Of a stretch of 64,000 nucleotides of DNA, positions 9,817 through 22,334 are shown piece after piece; position 1 is the stretch's first letter, and each line of letters begins with the position of its first letter. Below the pieces are notes generated by a model. It was given only the letters and a program-made list of their open reading frames with translations. It did no database searches and was not told the origin of the DNA. Position numbers and translations under genes: made by a program. The DNA is from Roseateles depolymerans (GTDB lineage: Bacteria > Pseudomonadota > Gammaproteobacteria > Burkholderiales > Burkholderiaceae_C): positions 124,001 to 188,000 of the forward strand of contig NZ_QUMT01000003.1 in the NCBI RefSeq assembly GCF_003387155.1, given 5' to 3'.

Positions 9817-10905
9817 ATGAACGACACCCTTCGCCAACAATTTGAACGCCTGGCCTTCCGCCTGGTCGAGCTGGACAACACCCTGGCCGACGGCAGCGTG
9901 GCCGCCGACATGAAGCGCTATCGGGCCCTGACCCGGGAGCAGGCCGAGGTGTCGTCGCTGGTCGAGCGCTACCGGCGCTACCAGCAACGCGAAGACGACC
10001 TGGCCGCCGCCCGTGAGCTGCTGGACAGCGGGGATGCCGAGATGGTCGCCATGGCCCGCGAGGAAATCACCAGCGCCGAGACCGATCTGGCCGAGCTGGA
10101 CCAGGCCCTGCAACTGGCCCTGATCCCCAAGGATCCGGACGACGAGCGGCCCGCCTTCCTCGAAATCCGCGCCGGCACCGGGGGCGACGAGTCCGCCCTG
10201 TTCGCAGGCGACCTCGCCCGCATGTACACCCGCTTCGCGGAAAGCCAGGGCTGGCGGCATGAAGTGCTGTCCTCCAGTGAATCCGACCTGGGCGGCTACA
10301 AGGAACTGGTGTTGCGGCTGGAAGGGGACGGCGTCTACGGACGGCTCAAGTTCGAATCCGGCGGTCACCGGGTGCAGCGGGTGCCGGCCACCGAGTCCCA
10401 GGGGCGCATCCACACCAGTGCCTGCACCGTCGCGGTCATGCCGGAACCCGACGAAGCGGAGGAGATCCAGCTCAATCCGGCCGACCTTCGCATCGACACC
10501 TTCCGCGCCAGCGGCGCCGGGGGCCAGCACGTCAACAAGACCGACAGCGCGATCCGCATCACCCACCTGCCCACCGGGCTGGTGGCCGAATGCCAGGACG
10601 ACCGCAGCCAGCACCGCAACAAGGCCAAGGCCATGGCCGTGCTGGCGGCCCGCCTGCGGGACAAGGACCGTAGCGAACGCGCGGCCAAGGAAGCCGCCCA
10701 GCGCAAGAGCCTGATCGGCAGCGGCGACCGCAGCGACCGCATCCGCACCTACAACTTCCCGCAGGGCCGGCTGACCGACCATCGCATCAACCTGACGCTC
10801 TACAAGCTGGGCGCCATCATGGACGGCGACCTGAGCGACGTGATCCAGGGCCTGCAGCAGGCCCAGGCGGCCGAGCAGCTGGCTGCGCTGGAAGGACGGG
10901 CATGA
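9817..10905 (+). CDS. prfA: Peptide chain release factor 1
   Basis: Releases nascent peptides at UAA and UAG codons. 362 aa, typical RF1 length. The GGQ peptidyl-hydrolase motif lies at residues 235-237 within [14 protein letters not shown]. The tripeptide anticodon region follows [14 protein letters not shown], as in RF1. The stop overlaps the start of prmC by 4 bp (ATGA), which couples the factor to the enzyme that methylates its GGQ glutamine. The 280 bp between hemA and prfA contains no obvious gene. Confidence 0.97.
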   Translation: MNDTLRQQFERLAFRLVELDNTLADGSVAADMKRYRALTREQAEVSSLVERYRRYQQREDDLAAARELLDSGDAEMVAMAREEITSAETDLAELDQALQLALIPKDPDDERPAFLEIRAGTGGDESALFAGDLARMYTRFAESQGWRHEVLSSSESDLGGYKELVLRLEGDGVYGRLKFESGGHRVQRVPATESQGRIHTSACTVAVMPEPDEAEEIQLNPADLRIDTFRASGAGGQHVNKTDSAIRITHLPTGLVAECQDDRSQHRNKAKAMAVLAARLRDKDRSERAAKEAAQRKSLIGSGDRSDRIRTYNFPQGRLTDHRINLTLYKLGAIMDGDLSDVIQGLQQAQAAEQLAALEGRA

Positions 10906-11732
10906 ACACGCCGATGACGGTGGCCGAGGCCCTTCGCCAGGCCAGCAGCGCCGGACTGCCCAGGGCGGAGGCGCACTATCTGCTCCAGGCGGTACTGGCG
11001 TGCAGCCGCAGCTGGCTGATCGCCCATGACACCGACGCCCTCACGCCCGAACAGCAGCAGCGCTTCGAGCACTGGCTGACACAGCGGCTGGACGACGTGC
11101 CGCTGGCCTATCTGGTAGGCGAGAAGGAGTTCTTCGGTCTGACGCTGCAGGTCACGCCCGACACCCTCATCCCCCGTCCGGACACCGAAGTGCTGGTGCA
11201 TTGGGCGCTGGAGCGGATGGAGGGCCTGACCGCGCCTCGCGTGTTGGATCTGGGCACCGGCAGTGGCGCCATCGCGCTGGCACTGGCGTCGCGAAGGTCC
11301 GATGCCGTCATCCACATGGTCGATGCCAGCGCGGGTGCACTGGCGGTGGCATCGGCCAATGCGAGACGGCTGGGATTGAAGGTCCAGGCCCACCTGGGCA
11401 GCTGGTTCGAACCCCTGGCCGGGCAGGCTCGGTTCGATCTGATTGTCAGCAACCCGCCGTATGTGGCGGGGAACGACCATCATCTTCGTGCATTACGTCA
11501 CGAACCCCGTTCCGCCCTCACACCAGAAGGTAACGGGCTCAGTGACCTTGGTCACTTGACACAACATGCCCCGGATTGGCTCTCTCCAGGCGGCTGGCTG
11601 CTGCTGGAGCACGGCTGGGACCAGGCGGACGCTGTGGCGTCCCTGCTGCAGGAGCGGGGTTTTGGGGACGTGTCCCTGAGACACGACCTGGGCGGTCAGC
11701 CCCGCGCCAGCGGCGGACGCTGGGCGGGCTGA
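10902..11732 (+). CDS. prmC: Release factor glutamine methyltransferase
   Basis: SAM-dependent N5-glutamine methyltransferase that modifies the GGQ of RF1 and RF2. 276 aa. An N-terminal helical substrate-binding domain is followed by the Rossmann MTase core, with motif [14 protein letters not shown] and the catalytic NPPY at residues 184-187. ATGA overlap with prfA, its substrate gene. Length and motifs are normal. Confidence 0.96.
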   Translation: MNTPMTVAEALRQASSAGLPRAEAHYLLQAVLACSRSWLIAHDTDALTPEQQQRFEHWLTQRLDDVPLAYLVGEKEFFGLTLQVTPDTLIPRPDTEVLVHWALERMEGLTAPRVLDLGTGSGAIALALASRRSDAVIHMVDASAGALAVASANARRLGLKVQAHLGSWFEPLAGQARFDLIVSNPPYVAGNDHHLRALRHEPRSALTPEGNGLSDLGHLTQHAPDWLSPGGWLLLEHGWDQADAVASLLQERGFGDVSLRHDLGGQPRASGGRWAG

Positions 11733-12012
11733 CCCACCCGCGCTGCGGCTGGATCGCCACAGCCCGCGACGGTTGTCACGCCGATGCTGCGGCTTTCGGG
11801 CAACACCTTCGGCCCCGGCGCAGGCCGCCGCTGCGGTCCTTCCGGCCAAAACTGCAACAGCCGATGAATCCCCTTTCATCTCGGGCTACACAAGCCGGGG
11901 AGCACCGCGTAGCATGAGTTGCATCGGACCTCTGAATCCGGTCTGCGCAGCAGCAAGCCAGCTCGCCTGCGCCTCTGACCGGCTCCCTGCGGTCCCTGTA
12001 AGGAGACCTCCA

Positions 12013-12702
12013 ATGCGCGCCGCACCTGTGCTCCTGCGCCTGGCCTGGGTCCTGGTCGGTATGACATCGGCCGGTTCCGTCCTGGCCCAGCAGGGACTGC
12101 AACTCAAATCGAATGCCTACAGCAGTGCGCTGAGCCGTGACTACGGCAGCAAAGGCTTTGGCAGTGGCATGAGCCTGAATGAGGGCGGCACCGCGCCCAC
12201 CAGCCACTGGCAGGCGCGCGTGCAGATGAACCAGACGCTGGACGACACCAGCAGCAGCTACGACGCCCGCAACGGCAGCCGCATCCTCAGCGCCAACCTG
12301 CTGGGCGACTACTACCTCACCGGCTCCGGCCTGGGACAAGGCACCCGCGGCGGTCTTCGGGCCACCGGCGGCCTGCTGGTGGGGCCGCTGTCCCTGGTGC
12401 AGAGCAGCTCGGGCCTGGCCCTGGGCCGGGGCGCCAGTCTCACGCCGTATCTCTCGGTGGGACAGCGCAGCCTCAGCCTGCTGACGGCGGCCGAACGCGA
12501 GCCCAGCCTGTCCATGTCCTACCTGGGTCTGGGCTACACCAGCTATTCGCTGCGCGGTGGCTGGGGCTTCAGCGCCGACCTGGGCCTCCTGGCCAGCGGC
12601 GCCCCGGGCCTTCGCCTGGGCAACAGCGCCCCGCTGGACGATCCGAACCGGGACGTCCGGTTCAAGCCGGTGCTGCAGTTCGGCGTGAGCTACAGCTTCT
12701 GA
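12013..12702 (+). CDS. Outer-membrane beta-barrel-like exported protein
   Basis: 229-aa protein with a clear signal peptide (MRAAPVLLRLAWVLVG, cleavage near VLAQ). A strong AAGGAGA Shine-Dalgarno precedes the ATG at 12013. The mature part is Gly/Ser/Leu-rich with alternating hydrophobic residues (SLSMSYLGLGYTSYSLRGG) and ends in VSYSF, a C-terminal aromatic typical of outer-membrane barrels. I do not recognise a named family. The frame extends upstream without a credible start. The roughly 280 bp between prmC and this gene shows nothing else. Confidence 0.68.
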   Translation: MRAAPVLLRLAWVLVGMTSAGSVLAQQGLQLKSNAYSSALSRDYGSKGFGSGMSLNEGGTAPTSHWQARVQMNQTLDDTSSSYDARNGSRILSANLLGDYYLTGSGLGQGTRGGLRATGGLLVGPLSLVQSSSGLALGRGASLTPYLSVGQRSLSLLTAAEREPSLSMSYLGLGYTSYSLRGGWGFSADLGLLASGAPGLRLGNSAPLDDPNRDVRFKPVLQFGVSYSF

Positions 12703-12843
12703 GGTTCATGGCGGGGTGATTCCTGCACCGTGTGCGCCCGTGCAAGCACCCCGGCGCGCACGGGTCTTGGCGCGTGGCCGATAATCCCCCTATCGAGCCC
12801 AGGGGCCTCACCGGCCCTCGCATTCCAAGAAAGGATTTCCCCC

Positions 12844-13158
12844 ATGAGCGACGTTCAGCAACGCATTGATGACCTGGTGAAGAACAACCGCGTCATGCTG
12901 TTCATGAAGGGTACCGCCCAGTTCCCGATGTGCGGCTTCTCCGGCCGCGCCATCCAGATCCTGAAGGCCAGCGGCGCCAGCGACCTCAAGACCTTCAATG
13001 TGCTGGAAGACGAAGCCGTGCGCCAGGGCATCAAGGAATATGCCAACTGGCCGACCATTCCCCAGCTCTACATCGGCGGTGAATTCGTCGGCGGTTCGGA
13101 CATCATGATGGAGATGTACGAAAGTGGTGAGCTGCAGCAGTTGCTGAGCAAGGCCTGA
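12844..13158 (+). CDS. grxD: Monothiol glutaredoxin Grx4
   Basis: 104-aa monothiol glutaredoxin with the CGFS motif, Cys at residue 30 (FPMCGFSGRA), a WPTIPQLY cis-Pro loop and GGSDIMMEM glutathione-binding residues. Such proteins bind and deliver [2Fe-2S] clusters with glutathione. AGAAAGGA lies about 10 nt upstream of ATG 12844. Six bases separate it from ubiX, so the two are probably co-transcribed. Confidence 0.96.
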   Translation: MSDVQQRIDDLVKNNRVMLFMKGTAQFPMCGFSGRAIQILKASGASDLKTFNVLEDEAVRQGIKEYANWPTIPQLYIGGEFVGGSDIMMEMYESGELQQLLSKA

Positions 13159-13163
13159 TCGCG

Positions 13164-13784
13164 ATGACCGCCGGTTCCGCCGGACCGGACGCCCTGCCCG
13201 CCCCGACGTCCGCCCCGAGGCCCCGGCTGGTGGTGGGCATCACCGGCGCCACCGGAGCGGCCTACGGGCTGCAACTGCTGCGCCGCGCACGTGCGCTGGG
13301 CGCCGAGACCCATCTCATCCTGAGCCCCGCCGGCGTGCTGAATGCCCATCATGAGCTGGGCCTCAACCGCGATGCGCTGGAGCGCGAGGCCGACCGGTCC
13401 TACGCGCCCGGTGACGTCGGCGCCTGTGTGGCCAGCGGCAGCTTCTCCACCGCCGCCATGGTGGTGGCGCCCTGCTCGATGCGGACCCTGGCCGCCGTCG
13501 CGCATGGCCTGTCGGACAACCTGATGACTCGCGCGGCGGACGTGACGCTCAAGGAGCGCCGTCGTCTGATCCTGATGGTGCGGGAGACGCCGTTCAACCT
13601 GGCCCACCTGCGCAACATGACGGCCGTGACCGAGATGGGCGGCATCATCTTCCCGCCGCTGCCGGCGCTCTATCTCAAGCCCGCCTCCATCGACGAGATG
13701 GTGGCGGAAACGGTGGAGCGGGTCCTGGACCTGTGTCAGTTGCCTGGCGCGAAGCCGCAGGCGTGGCTGGGTTTGAAGGCCTGA
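13164..13784 (+). CDS. ubiX: Flavin prenyltransferase UbiX
   Basis: Makes prenylated FMN, the cofactor of the UbiD decarboxylase in ubiquinone synthesis. 206 aa. The flavodoxin-like fold opens with VVGITGATGAAYGLQLL. Family residues follow in MVVAPCSMRTLAAVAHGLSDNL and RRLILMVRETPFN. About 10 extra Ala/Pro-rich residues lie at the N-terminus. Overall length is usual. Ubiquinone is needed for both respiration and the photosynthetic cycle. Confidence 0.95.
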   Translation: MTAGSAGPDALPAPTSAPRPRLVVGITGATGAAYGLQLLRRARALGAETHLILSPAGVLNAHHELGLNRDALEREADRSYAPGDVGACVASGSFSTAAMVVAPCSMRTLAAVAHGLSDNLMTRAADVTLKERRRLILMVRETPFNLAHLRNMTAVTEMGGIIFPPLPALYLKPASIDEMVAETVERVLDLCQLPGAKPQAWLGLKA

Positions 13785-13802
13785 GGGCGTTCCAATACGC
13801 CG

Positions 13803-14513
13803 TCAAGCCTGCGGCGGCAGCCATCGCTTGCGCGCGCCAAACACCAGGTCCGGATACTCCCGCTTCCCGCGACTGCCGTTGTAGCGGCCCAGGGCCAGGA
13901 ACAGGTCGCCGTTCTCCCGGTCCAGGTAGTGCCGCATGATCACGCAGCCAAAACGCAGGTTGGTCTGCATGTGGAACAGGCGCGAGGCCTGGCCATCGCC
14001 GATCAGCTTGGTCCAGAACGGCATCACCTGCATGTAGCCGCGCGCACCCGCCACGCTGATGGCGTACTTGCGGAATCCGCTCTCCACCTGGATGAGCCCC
14101 AGCACCAGGGCCGGCTCCAGGCCTGCACGGGTGCTTTCATACCAGACGGTTTCCAGGAACTCGATGCGGGTTTGCGCCTCGGCCTTCTGGCGCTTGAGGC
14201 GCTCGCTCATCTCTCCCAGCCAGCGCAGGTAGACCAGCCGCGACTCGATGCCGTCGAAATGCGGCTTGGGGGGCGCGTCATAGGCAATGGCGGCCGACAA
14301 GGCCGAGCGCACGGCATCGGCCAGCGGTTCCTCCACCTGCGCACCGGCCCAGGCGGGCGCGGGCAGGCTGCCCAGCCCGGCCGTCAGCGCGGTGGCACCG
14401 GCACCCAGCAGCAGGCGACGGCGCGACGGGCCGCCGGGCAGTGCTTCGTTTTCATCGGTGGGCGCAGCCTCCATGGACGGCTGCAGGACCGATCGCAATC
14501 CAGACACGTTCAT
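13803..14513 (-). CDS. Lytic transglycosylase (SLT domain), Tat-type signal
   Basis: Periplasmic murein-cleaving enzyme of about 236 aa. The N-terminus carries SRRRLLLGAGATALTAG, a twin-arginine-like signal, then Ala-x-Ala near APAWAGA. The SLT core has GLIQVESGFRKYAISVAGA with the catalytic Glu in VESGF and the family motif ARGYMQVMPFW, then NLRFGCVIMRHYLDR and LALGRYNGS. Start at ATG 14513; ATG 14474 is an alternative nearer the signal. Nine bases follow the stop of the DUF418 gene. Convergent with ubiX. Confidence 0.88.
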   Translation of the reverse strand: MNVSGLRSVLQPSMEAAPTDENEALPGGPSRRRLLLGAGATALTAGLGSLPAPAWAGAQVEEPLADAVRSALSAAIAYDAPPKPHFDGIESRLVYLRWLGEMSERLKRQKAEAQTRIEFLETVWYESTRAGLEPALVLGLIQVESGFRKYAISVAGARGYMQVMPFWTKLIGDGQASRLFHMQTNLRFGCVIMRHYLDRENGDLFLALGRYNGSRGKREYPDLVFGARKRWLPPQA

Positions 14514-14521
14514 CCTCAAAT

Positions 14522-15628
14522 TCAACGGGACATCCAGGCTTCCAGCGGCAGGCGCCGCGAGCCCAGCAGGTGCGACAGCACGAGGCCAGCGCCCCAATAC
14601 AGCAATGCCAGCAACAAGGCCATCGCCGTCCCCGGCTGCCAGGCCAGGCCTGCACCGCTGAACAGCAGCAGGCTGACGACCGAGCTGCCGATGTAGATCG
14701 TCAGCGTATGGTGGCCCATGGGCGCCAGCAGTTGCAGCCACTTCGGTTGCCGATGCAGCATCAGCACCAGGGCCGGCACTGCGGCACTGAGCAGCAGCAG
14801 GGTGGGGTAAAGATAACCGATGGCGAAGTGACTGCCGTCGCGAACATCTCCCACCGACAAGCCGGGCCACAACAACGTCACGCAGAGCACGTTCAACAGC
14901 AGCGCCGGCCAGCCCCAGCGACGCACCCAGGCCGCCAGCGCCGGGCGCCAGCGCGGATGCGAGAAGAGCCGCATCCGCCCGGCGATCAGACCCAGCGTCA
15001 TCAGCAGCAGCGGCAGCGGCAAGCCCAGCACGATGATGGTGATCACCATGGCCAGGTAGTGGCCGGCGTTGCTGAGCACCCAACTGCTCCAGGACATGGG
15101 CGTGGTGAGCGGGACAGACGTCGATGCACTCACCGGCATCTGCGCCAGCACCACGGCCAGCAGCAGGATCAGCACATTCAGCGCCACGATCACCCGCAGC
15201 CGCACGCGCACCTCGCTCAGCCGCCGCGACATCCAGCCCAGCATCACCCAACCACACACCGCATAGGTGGTGAGGATGTCACCCATGTAGAGCAGGCAGC
15301 CGTGCAGCAGGCCCAGCACCGCCATGCGCTGCAGGCGCTGGCGACGATGGGCCCGCGCCGTCTCCGAGCGAGAGCGCTGCGACAGCGCCTGGCTGTAGCC
15401 GAAAAGGAAAGCGAGCAGGCTGATGCCCTTGCCGGCCACCAGCGCATGCAGCAGGAAAGACAGCACCTGCGCCAGCGGGGAGTCCACCGGCGACGGCGGG
15501 CTCAGCGGCCCAGCGTCCGGCAAGGCGGGATAGCCCACCCAGTTGACGATCACCACCGGCATCAGGGCCAGGGCGCGCAGCGCGTCCACCACCGCGATGC
15601 GGGACGGCGGCGAGGAGGAAGGATTCAC
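14522..15628 (-). CDS. DUF418-family membrane protein
   Basis: Polytopic inner-membrane protein of about 368 aa. It opens with IAVVDALRALALMPVVIVNW, the conserved beginning of DUF418/YeiB proteins. About ten hydrophobic segments follow, with short basic loops. HHTLTIYIGSSVVSLLLF near the C-terminus is the region defining the family. Function is unknown for most members. Two GTG starts are possible, 15628 and 15670. The first places the family start about nine residues in and was preferred. Probably co-transcribed with the lytic transglycosylase. Confidence 0.8.
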   Translation of the reverse strand: MNPSSSPPSRIAVVDALRALALMPVVIVNWVGYPALPDAGPLSPPSPVDSPLAQVLSFLLHALVAGKGISLLAFLFGYSQALSQRSRSETARAHRRQRLQRMAVLGLLHGCLLYMGDILTTYAVCGWVMLGWMSRRLSEVRVRLRVIVALNVLILLLAVVLAQMPVSASTSVPLTTPMSWSSWVLSNAGHYLAMVITIIVLGLPLPLLLMTLGLIAGRMRLFSHPRWRPALAAWVRRWGWPALLLNVLCVTLLWPGLSVGDVRDGSHFAIGYLYPTLLLLSAAVPALVLMLHRQPKWLQLLAPMGHHTLTIYIGSSVVSLLLFSGAGLAWQPGTAMALLLALLYWGAGLVLSHLLGSRRLPLEAWMSR

Positions 15629-15736
15629 GTGCGGCTCATTCAGCGGATGGCCAATCCCCGCGGCGCACACCCGGGCGGCTAGGAGGCGCCGGGTGGTACG
15701 CCTGGACGCTCACCGCGTCGCCCCGCCCGGCTGGCA

Positions 15737-17491
15737 TCACTTCAGGCGCTGCTGCAGATGCGGCACCACGTCGGCCAGCGCCAGCTTGGTGGCGGCGGCA
15801 TCGCGACGGCCCTGGTATTCCACCTGGCCTTCCTTCAGGCCACGGTCGGAGATCACCACGCGGTGCGGCACGCCGATCAGTTCCCAGTCGGCGAACATCG
15901 CGCCGGGCCGCTCGCCGCGGTCGTCCAGCAGCACATCCACGCCCAGGTCCAGCAGGTCCTGGTAGAGCTTGTGGGCGGCCGTCTTGACCTCTTCGCTGCG
16001 GTCCATGCCGATGGGGCACACCACCACGGTGAACGGTGCAATCGCATCCGGCCAGATGATGCCGCGCTCGTCATGGTTCTGCTCGATCGCCGCGCCCAGG
16101 ATGCGGGTGACGCCGATGCCGTAGCAGCCCATTTCCATCAGCTGCGGCTTGCCGTTTTCGTCGAGGTAGGTGGCGTTCATCGCGGCCGAGTACTTCGTGC
16201 CGAGGTAGAACACATGGCCCACTTCGATGCCGCGCTGGATGGCCAGCGTGCCCTTGCCGTCCGGCGAGGGATCACCGGCCACGACGTTGCGGATGTCGGC
16301 GACGACATCGGGCTCGGGCAGATCGCGGCCCCAGTTGGCGCCGGTGTAGTGGGCATCCACCTCATTGGCGCCGCAGACGAAGTCGGCCATCCGGGCGACG
16401 GTACGGTCCGCCACCACCTTGACGCTGCCTTCGCCGTCACGCTTGAGGCCGATGGGGCCCAGGTAACCGGGCTTGCAGCCGAAGTGCTGCTCGATCTCCG
16501 ACACGGTGGCGAAGCGGAAACCGCCCTTGAGGCCTTCCACCTTGCCGGCCTTGACCTCGTTCAGGTCGTGATCGCCACGCACCAGCAGCAGCCAGACCTG
16601 CGTCTTGATGATTTCGCCGGCTTCATTGGTCTCGTCGGCGGCCAGCACCAGGGACTTGACGGTCTGCGTCAGGGGCAGCTTCAGCAGCTCGGCCACGTCC
16701 GCGCAGGTGGACTTGCCGGGGGTGGGCGTCTTGGTCAGCGCCTGGGCCGCCGCAGCGCGTTCGGCCAGCAGCGGCAGGGCCTCGGCCAGCTCGATGTTGG
16801 CCGCGTAGGTGCCTTCGGGGCTGTAGATGATGGCGTCTTCACCGGTCTCGGCGATGACCTGGAATTCATGCGAACGGTCGCCGCCGATGGCGCCGGTGTC
16901 GGCCGCCACGGCGCGGTACTGCAGGCCCATGCGCTCGAAGATGCGGCAGTAGGCCTGGTACATGTTCTCGTAGCTGCGGCCGGCGGCTTCCACGTCACGG
17001 TCGAAGGAGTAGGCGTCCTTCATGGTGAACTCGCGGCCGCGCATCACACCGAAGCGGGGACGGCGCTCGTCCCGGAACTTGGTCTGGATGTGATAGAAAT
17101 TCTTGGGCAGCTGCTTGTAGCTGCGCAGTTCCTGGCGGGCGATGTCGGTGATGACTTCTTCCGAGGTGGGCTGGATGATGAAGTCACGACCATGCCGGTC
17201 CTTCACGCGCAGCAGCTCGGGGCCCATCTTCTCGAAGCGGCCGGTCTCCTGCCAGAGCTCGGCAGGTTGCACCACCGGCATCAGCAGTTCCACCGCACCC
17301 GCGCGGTTCATCTCGGCGCGGATGATGCCTTCCACCTTGCGGATCACCCGCAGCCCCATCGGCATGTAGTTGTACAGGCCGGCGCCCAGGCGCTTGATCA
17401 TGCCGGCGCGCATCATCAGCTTGTGGCTGGCGATTTCCGCATCGGCGGGGGCTTCCTTGAGGGTGGAGATGAAGAACTGGGATGCTTTCAT
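15737..17491 (-). CDS. proS: Prolyl-tRNA synthetase
   Basis: Class II aminoacyl-tRNA synthetase charging tRNA-Pro. 584 aa, the bacterial form. Class II motif 1 region [16 protein letters not shown] and motif 2 [25 protein letters not shown] are present. The inserted YbaK-like editing domain spans about residues 225-410, then the catalytic domain resumes with motif 3 ([14 protein letters not shown]). The anticodon-binding domain follows. The start ATG 17491 begins the conserved [15 protein letters not shown]. Divergent from rppH. Confidence 0.97.
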   Translation of the reverse strand: MKASQFFISTLKEAPADAEIASHKLMMRAGMIKRLGAGLYNYMPMGLRVIRKVEGIIRAEMNRAGAVELLMPVVQPAELWQETGRFEKMGPELLRVKDRHGRDFIIQPTSEEVITDIARQELRSYKQLPKNFYHIQTKFRDERRPRFGVMRGREFTMKDAYSFDRDVEAAGRSYENMYQAYCRIFERMGLQYRAVAADTGAIGGDRSHEFQVIAETGEDAIIYSPEGTYAANIELAEALPLLAERAAAAQALTKTPTPGKSTCADVAELLKLPLTQTVKSLVLAADETNEAGEIIKTQVWLLLVRGDHDLNEVKAGKVEGLKGGFRFATVSEIEQHFGCKPGYLGPIGLKRDGEGSVKVVADRTVARMADFVCGANEVDAHYTGANWGRDLPEPDVVADIRNVVAGDPSPDGKGTLAIQRGIEVGHVFYLGTKYSAAMNATYLDENGKPQLMEMGCYGIGVTRILGAAIEQNHDERGIIWPDAIAPFTVVVCPIGMDRSEEVKTAAHKLYQDLLDLGVDVLLDDRGERPGAMFADWELIGVPHRVVISDRGLKEGQVEYQGRRDAAATKLALADVVPHLQQRLK

Positions 17492-17602
17492 GGGGCCGTC
17501 GGCACGCGGGGAAAAAGAGCGGTGGGACTGAGGGTTAGCGACAATCGCCCCGGTTCTTTGCCCCGGTGCAATAATCGACTCAACGAATGATTTGAGGTGA
17601 TT

Positions 17603-18352
17603 ATGCTCGACCGTGAAGGCTTCCGGCCCAACGTCGGCATCATCCTGCTCAACCACAAGAACGAGGTGTTCTGGGGCAAGCGCATACGCACCCATTCTTG
17701 GCAGTTCCCTCAAGGGGGAATCAAGCATGGAGAAACGCCCGAGCAGGCGATGTTCAGAGAGCTGCATGAGGAAGTGGGCCTCACTGCAGACCATGTGCGC
17801 ATCATTGCGCGCACGCGGGACTGGCTACGTTATGAAGTGCCAGACCATTTCATCCGGCGGGACGCACGGGGGCACTATCGCGGGCAAAAACAGATCTGGT
17901 TCCTGTTGCAGCTGACTGGCCGCGACAGCGACATGAACCTGCGCGCCACCGACCATCCCGAGTTCGACGCCTGGCGCTGGAATGAATACTGGGTGCCGCT
18001 GGAAGCGGTGATCGAGTTCAAGCGCGGCGTCTATCAGATGGCGCTGACCGAACTGGCGCGCTTCCTGCCCCGGCTGAATCATCACAACCGCTACCTGCGG
18101 GCCGGCATGCGGCCGCCGCCGCGCGGGGATCGGCCGGAGCGGCATGACCGGCACGCGGGGGGGGGCGGTCATGGGGGCCATGGCAGTCACGACGGCCATA
18201 GCGCTCATGTCGGGCAAGGCCCTGAGGGGCATGGTGGCCCGCAAGCCGCCCTGATGCAGGAACCCGTCGAGCATCCTGAGGCGAAGACAGGCAGCGCGGA
18301 CTCAGCGCGCCTTCCCCGCACAGACCCGCCCGAACCGCCGATCGTGGATTGA
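17603..18352 (+). CDS. rppH: RNA pyrophosphohydrolase with His/Gly-rich C-terminal tail
   Basis: Nudix hydrolase that removes pyrophosphate from mRNA 5' ends and starts their decay. The Nudix box lies at about residues 39-61 ([11 protein letters not shown]... RELHEEVGL) after the usual [12 protein letters not shown]. The first 165 residues cover the normal enzyme. The remaining 80 or so are a disordered-looking tail with dense His and Gly ([20 protein letters not shown]) and then acidic and polar residues. Total 249 aa versus about 160-180 in compact homologues. Start ATG 17603 has GAGG about 5 nt upstream. Confidence 0.93.
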   Translation: MLDREGFRPNVGIILLNHKNEVFWGKRIRTHSWQFPQGGIKHGETPEQAMFRELHEEVGLTADHVRIIARTRDWLRYEVPDHFIRRDARGHYRGQKQIWFLLQLTGRDSDMNLRATDHPEFDAWRWNEYWVPLEAVIEFKRGVYQMALTELARFLPRLNHHNRYLRAGMRPPPRGDRPERHDRHAGGGGHGGHGSHDGHSAHVGQGPEGHGGPQAALMQEPVEHPEAKTGSADSARLPRTDPPEPPIVD

Positions 18353-18378
18353 GCATCGGCTTGCAGCCGTCCCAGAAA

Positions 18379-18413
18379 AAAACCCGCCGCGTCCTGAAGA
18401 CGGGCGGGTTTTG
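18379..18413. terminator. Bidirectional terminator between rppH and proB
   Basis: Inverted repeat AAAACCCGCC ... GGCGGGTTTT with an inner GTC/GAC pair. A-runs and T-runs on either side fit termination of both converging genes. Confidence 0.85.
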
Positions 18414-18430
18414 TTTTGGCGGCATTCGCT

Positions 18431-20934
<2,504 letters not shown>

Positions 20935-20995
20935 TCATGGTCCGGCGCTCCCGCGCGGCCCGAGGTTTCACAAATCACGCGGAGCGTATTCGTGA

Positions 20996-21027
20996 AAAAG
21001 ACAAAAGCCCCGGGCAATGCCGGGGCT
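20996..21027 (-). terminator. Rho-independent terminator after rpmA
   Basis: On the minus strand an 8-bp stem AGCCCCGG / CCGGGGCT with a 6-nt loop is followed by a T-rich run. It separates rplU-rpmA from obgE-proB. Confidence 0.85.
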
Positions 21028-21088
21028 CTGGCGTTGCGCAGGGCCGGGACAAGCCCGGCGGCTGCGCATCAGGAACTCAACAACAGAT

Positions 21089-21346
21089 TCAGACCGGCGT
21101 GACGACGACGGTGGAACGGTTGTTTTCGCCCTTGACGGTGAAGGACACTTCGCCGTCGATCAGTGCGAACAGCGTGTGGTCCTTGCCCATGCCCACGTTG
21201 GTGCCAGCGTGGAACTTGGTGCCACGTTGACGGACGATGATGGAGCCGGCCGACACGGCCTGACCGCCATACACCTTCACGCCCAGCATCTTGGGCTTGG
21301 AGTCGCGGCCATTTCGTGTTGAGCCGCCGCCTTTTTTCTGTGCCAT
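21089..21346 (-). CDS. rpmA: 50S ribosomal protein L27
   Basis: 85 aa. [21 protein letters not shown] after the initiator Met is the flexible N-terminal arm reaching the peptidyl-transferase centre. [15 protein letters not shown] is the family signature. Fifty bases downstream of rplU, same operon. Confidence 0.98.
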   Translation of the reverse strand: MAQKKGGGSTRNGRDSKPKMLGVKVYGGQAVSAGSIIVRQRGTKFHAGTNVGMGKDHTLFALIDGEVSFTVKGENNRSTVVVTPV

Positions 21347-21396
21347 GGATTACTCCTTAATGGTTGCGTGAATCAGCCGAAGCTTCGACCGATGTT

Positions 21397-21708
21397 TCAG
21401 CCGTTCACCGCGCTGATTTCCAGCTCGGTGTAGGTCTGGCGATGGCCTTGGCTCTTCTTGTAGTGCTTGCGACGACGCAGCTTGAAGATACGCACCTTGT
21501 CGTGCTTGCCATGCGCCACCACGGTGGCCTTCACGCTTGCGCCAGCAACCAAGGGAGTCCCGATCTTCAGGTCGCCGCCGTTACCCACGGCGAGCACCTG
21601 CTCGATCACGATCTCTTGGCCAACTTCCGCAGCAATCTGTTCTACCTTGATCTTCTCGCCAGCAGCAACCTTGTATTGCTTGCCACCGGTTTTTATGACC
21701 GCGTACAT
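21397..21708 (-). CDS. rplU: 50S ribosomal protein L21
   Basis: 103 aa, the usual length: [20 protein letters not shown] at the start and [17 protein letters not shown] with YTELEI near the end. The frame extends far upstream, but the ATG at 21708 matches the family start. First gene of the rplU-rpmA operon. Confidence 0.98.
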   Translation of the reverse strand: MYAVIKTGGKQYKVAAGEKIKVEQIAAEVGQEIVIEQVLAVGNGGDLKIGTPLVAGASVKATVVAHGKHDKVRIFKLRRRKHYKKSQGHRQTYTELEISAVNG

Positions 21709-22334
21709 ATCAGCCCTTTCAACAGTCCACTTTGACTTCACACAGTCCCCCCTGTGGGGACCGGCGCTCCCAGGCGCTTGGAAATTGCTCCACCCGGCGG
21801 CCCGCATGCTGCTCATTCGAGCGTTCATGCAAGCATCACGGTGAGGAAGCACCAAGGTCACTGGTACTTTTTCTTCGCCAAAGAAAGCACTTCCGCAAAA
21901 AGCGCGGAAGCCGCAGATCCTAGCACAAGGGGTTTCCCCCAAGCAAGCCATAGGGCTGGCAAAAAGCCCTGGAGGGGCGCTGGGGCGGGGCTTGGCGAGG
22001 CATTGTGCCTCGGCCGCGTGTCCCCTCCCCGCCTTCCAGGTCCTGCCCTTCTTCTCCGGCGCAGGCTGCGAACGCACAGGCCGAGCAACCCCTGCGCCAT
22101 CGGCCAGCCGCCTGAAAAGACGTAAAACTCCGCCCAAGCCTCGAGCAGGCGTGCAGTCCGTCACGTTCCTCGCATGTGCCTGCGCACCCGCTGCGGACAA
22201 GACCCGGCCCCGCCGTGGCCCGTGGCGGTCTCATGACGCCGTCACCTCAACAAGCGTGCGAGAAAGTGGCGGGCTCCCACGGCAAGGCGGCCGGCCTTTC
22301 TATAATCCGCACTTCCCCCTTTTGTGAGCCAAGA
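21709..22334. promoter_or_regulatory. Divergent rplU / ispB intergenic region
   Basis: About 625 bp with no gene I can support; the frames in it look like chance GC-rich frames. For rplU, reading the minus strand, TTGCTT (21941-21946) and TAGGAT (21917-21922) are 18 bp apart and make a plausible sigma-70 promoter with a leader of about 200 nt. For ispB a perfect TATAAT sits at 22301-22306 with a poor -35. Confidence 0.45.

Noticed and set aside
15758-17590. 610-codon plus-strand frame
   Set aside because: Antisense of proS, no recognisable domain.
21858-22234. Minus-strand frames of 80-104 codons between rplU and ispB
   Set aside because: No ribosome site or family pattern; overlapping frames of similar length on both strands indicate chance openness in GC-rich DNA.
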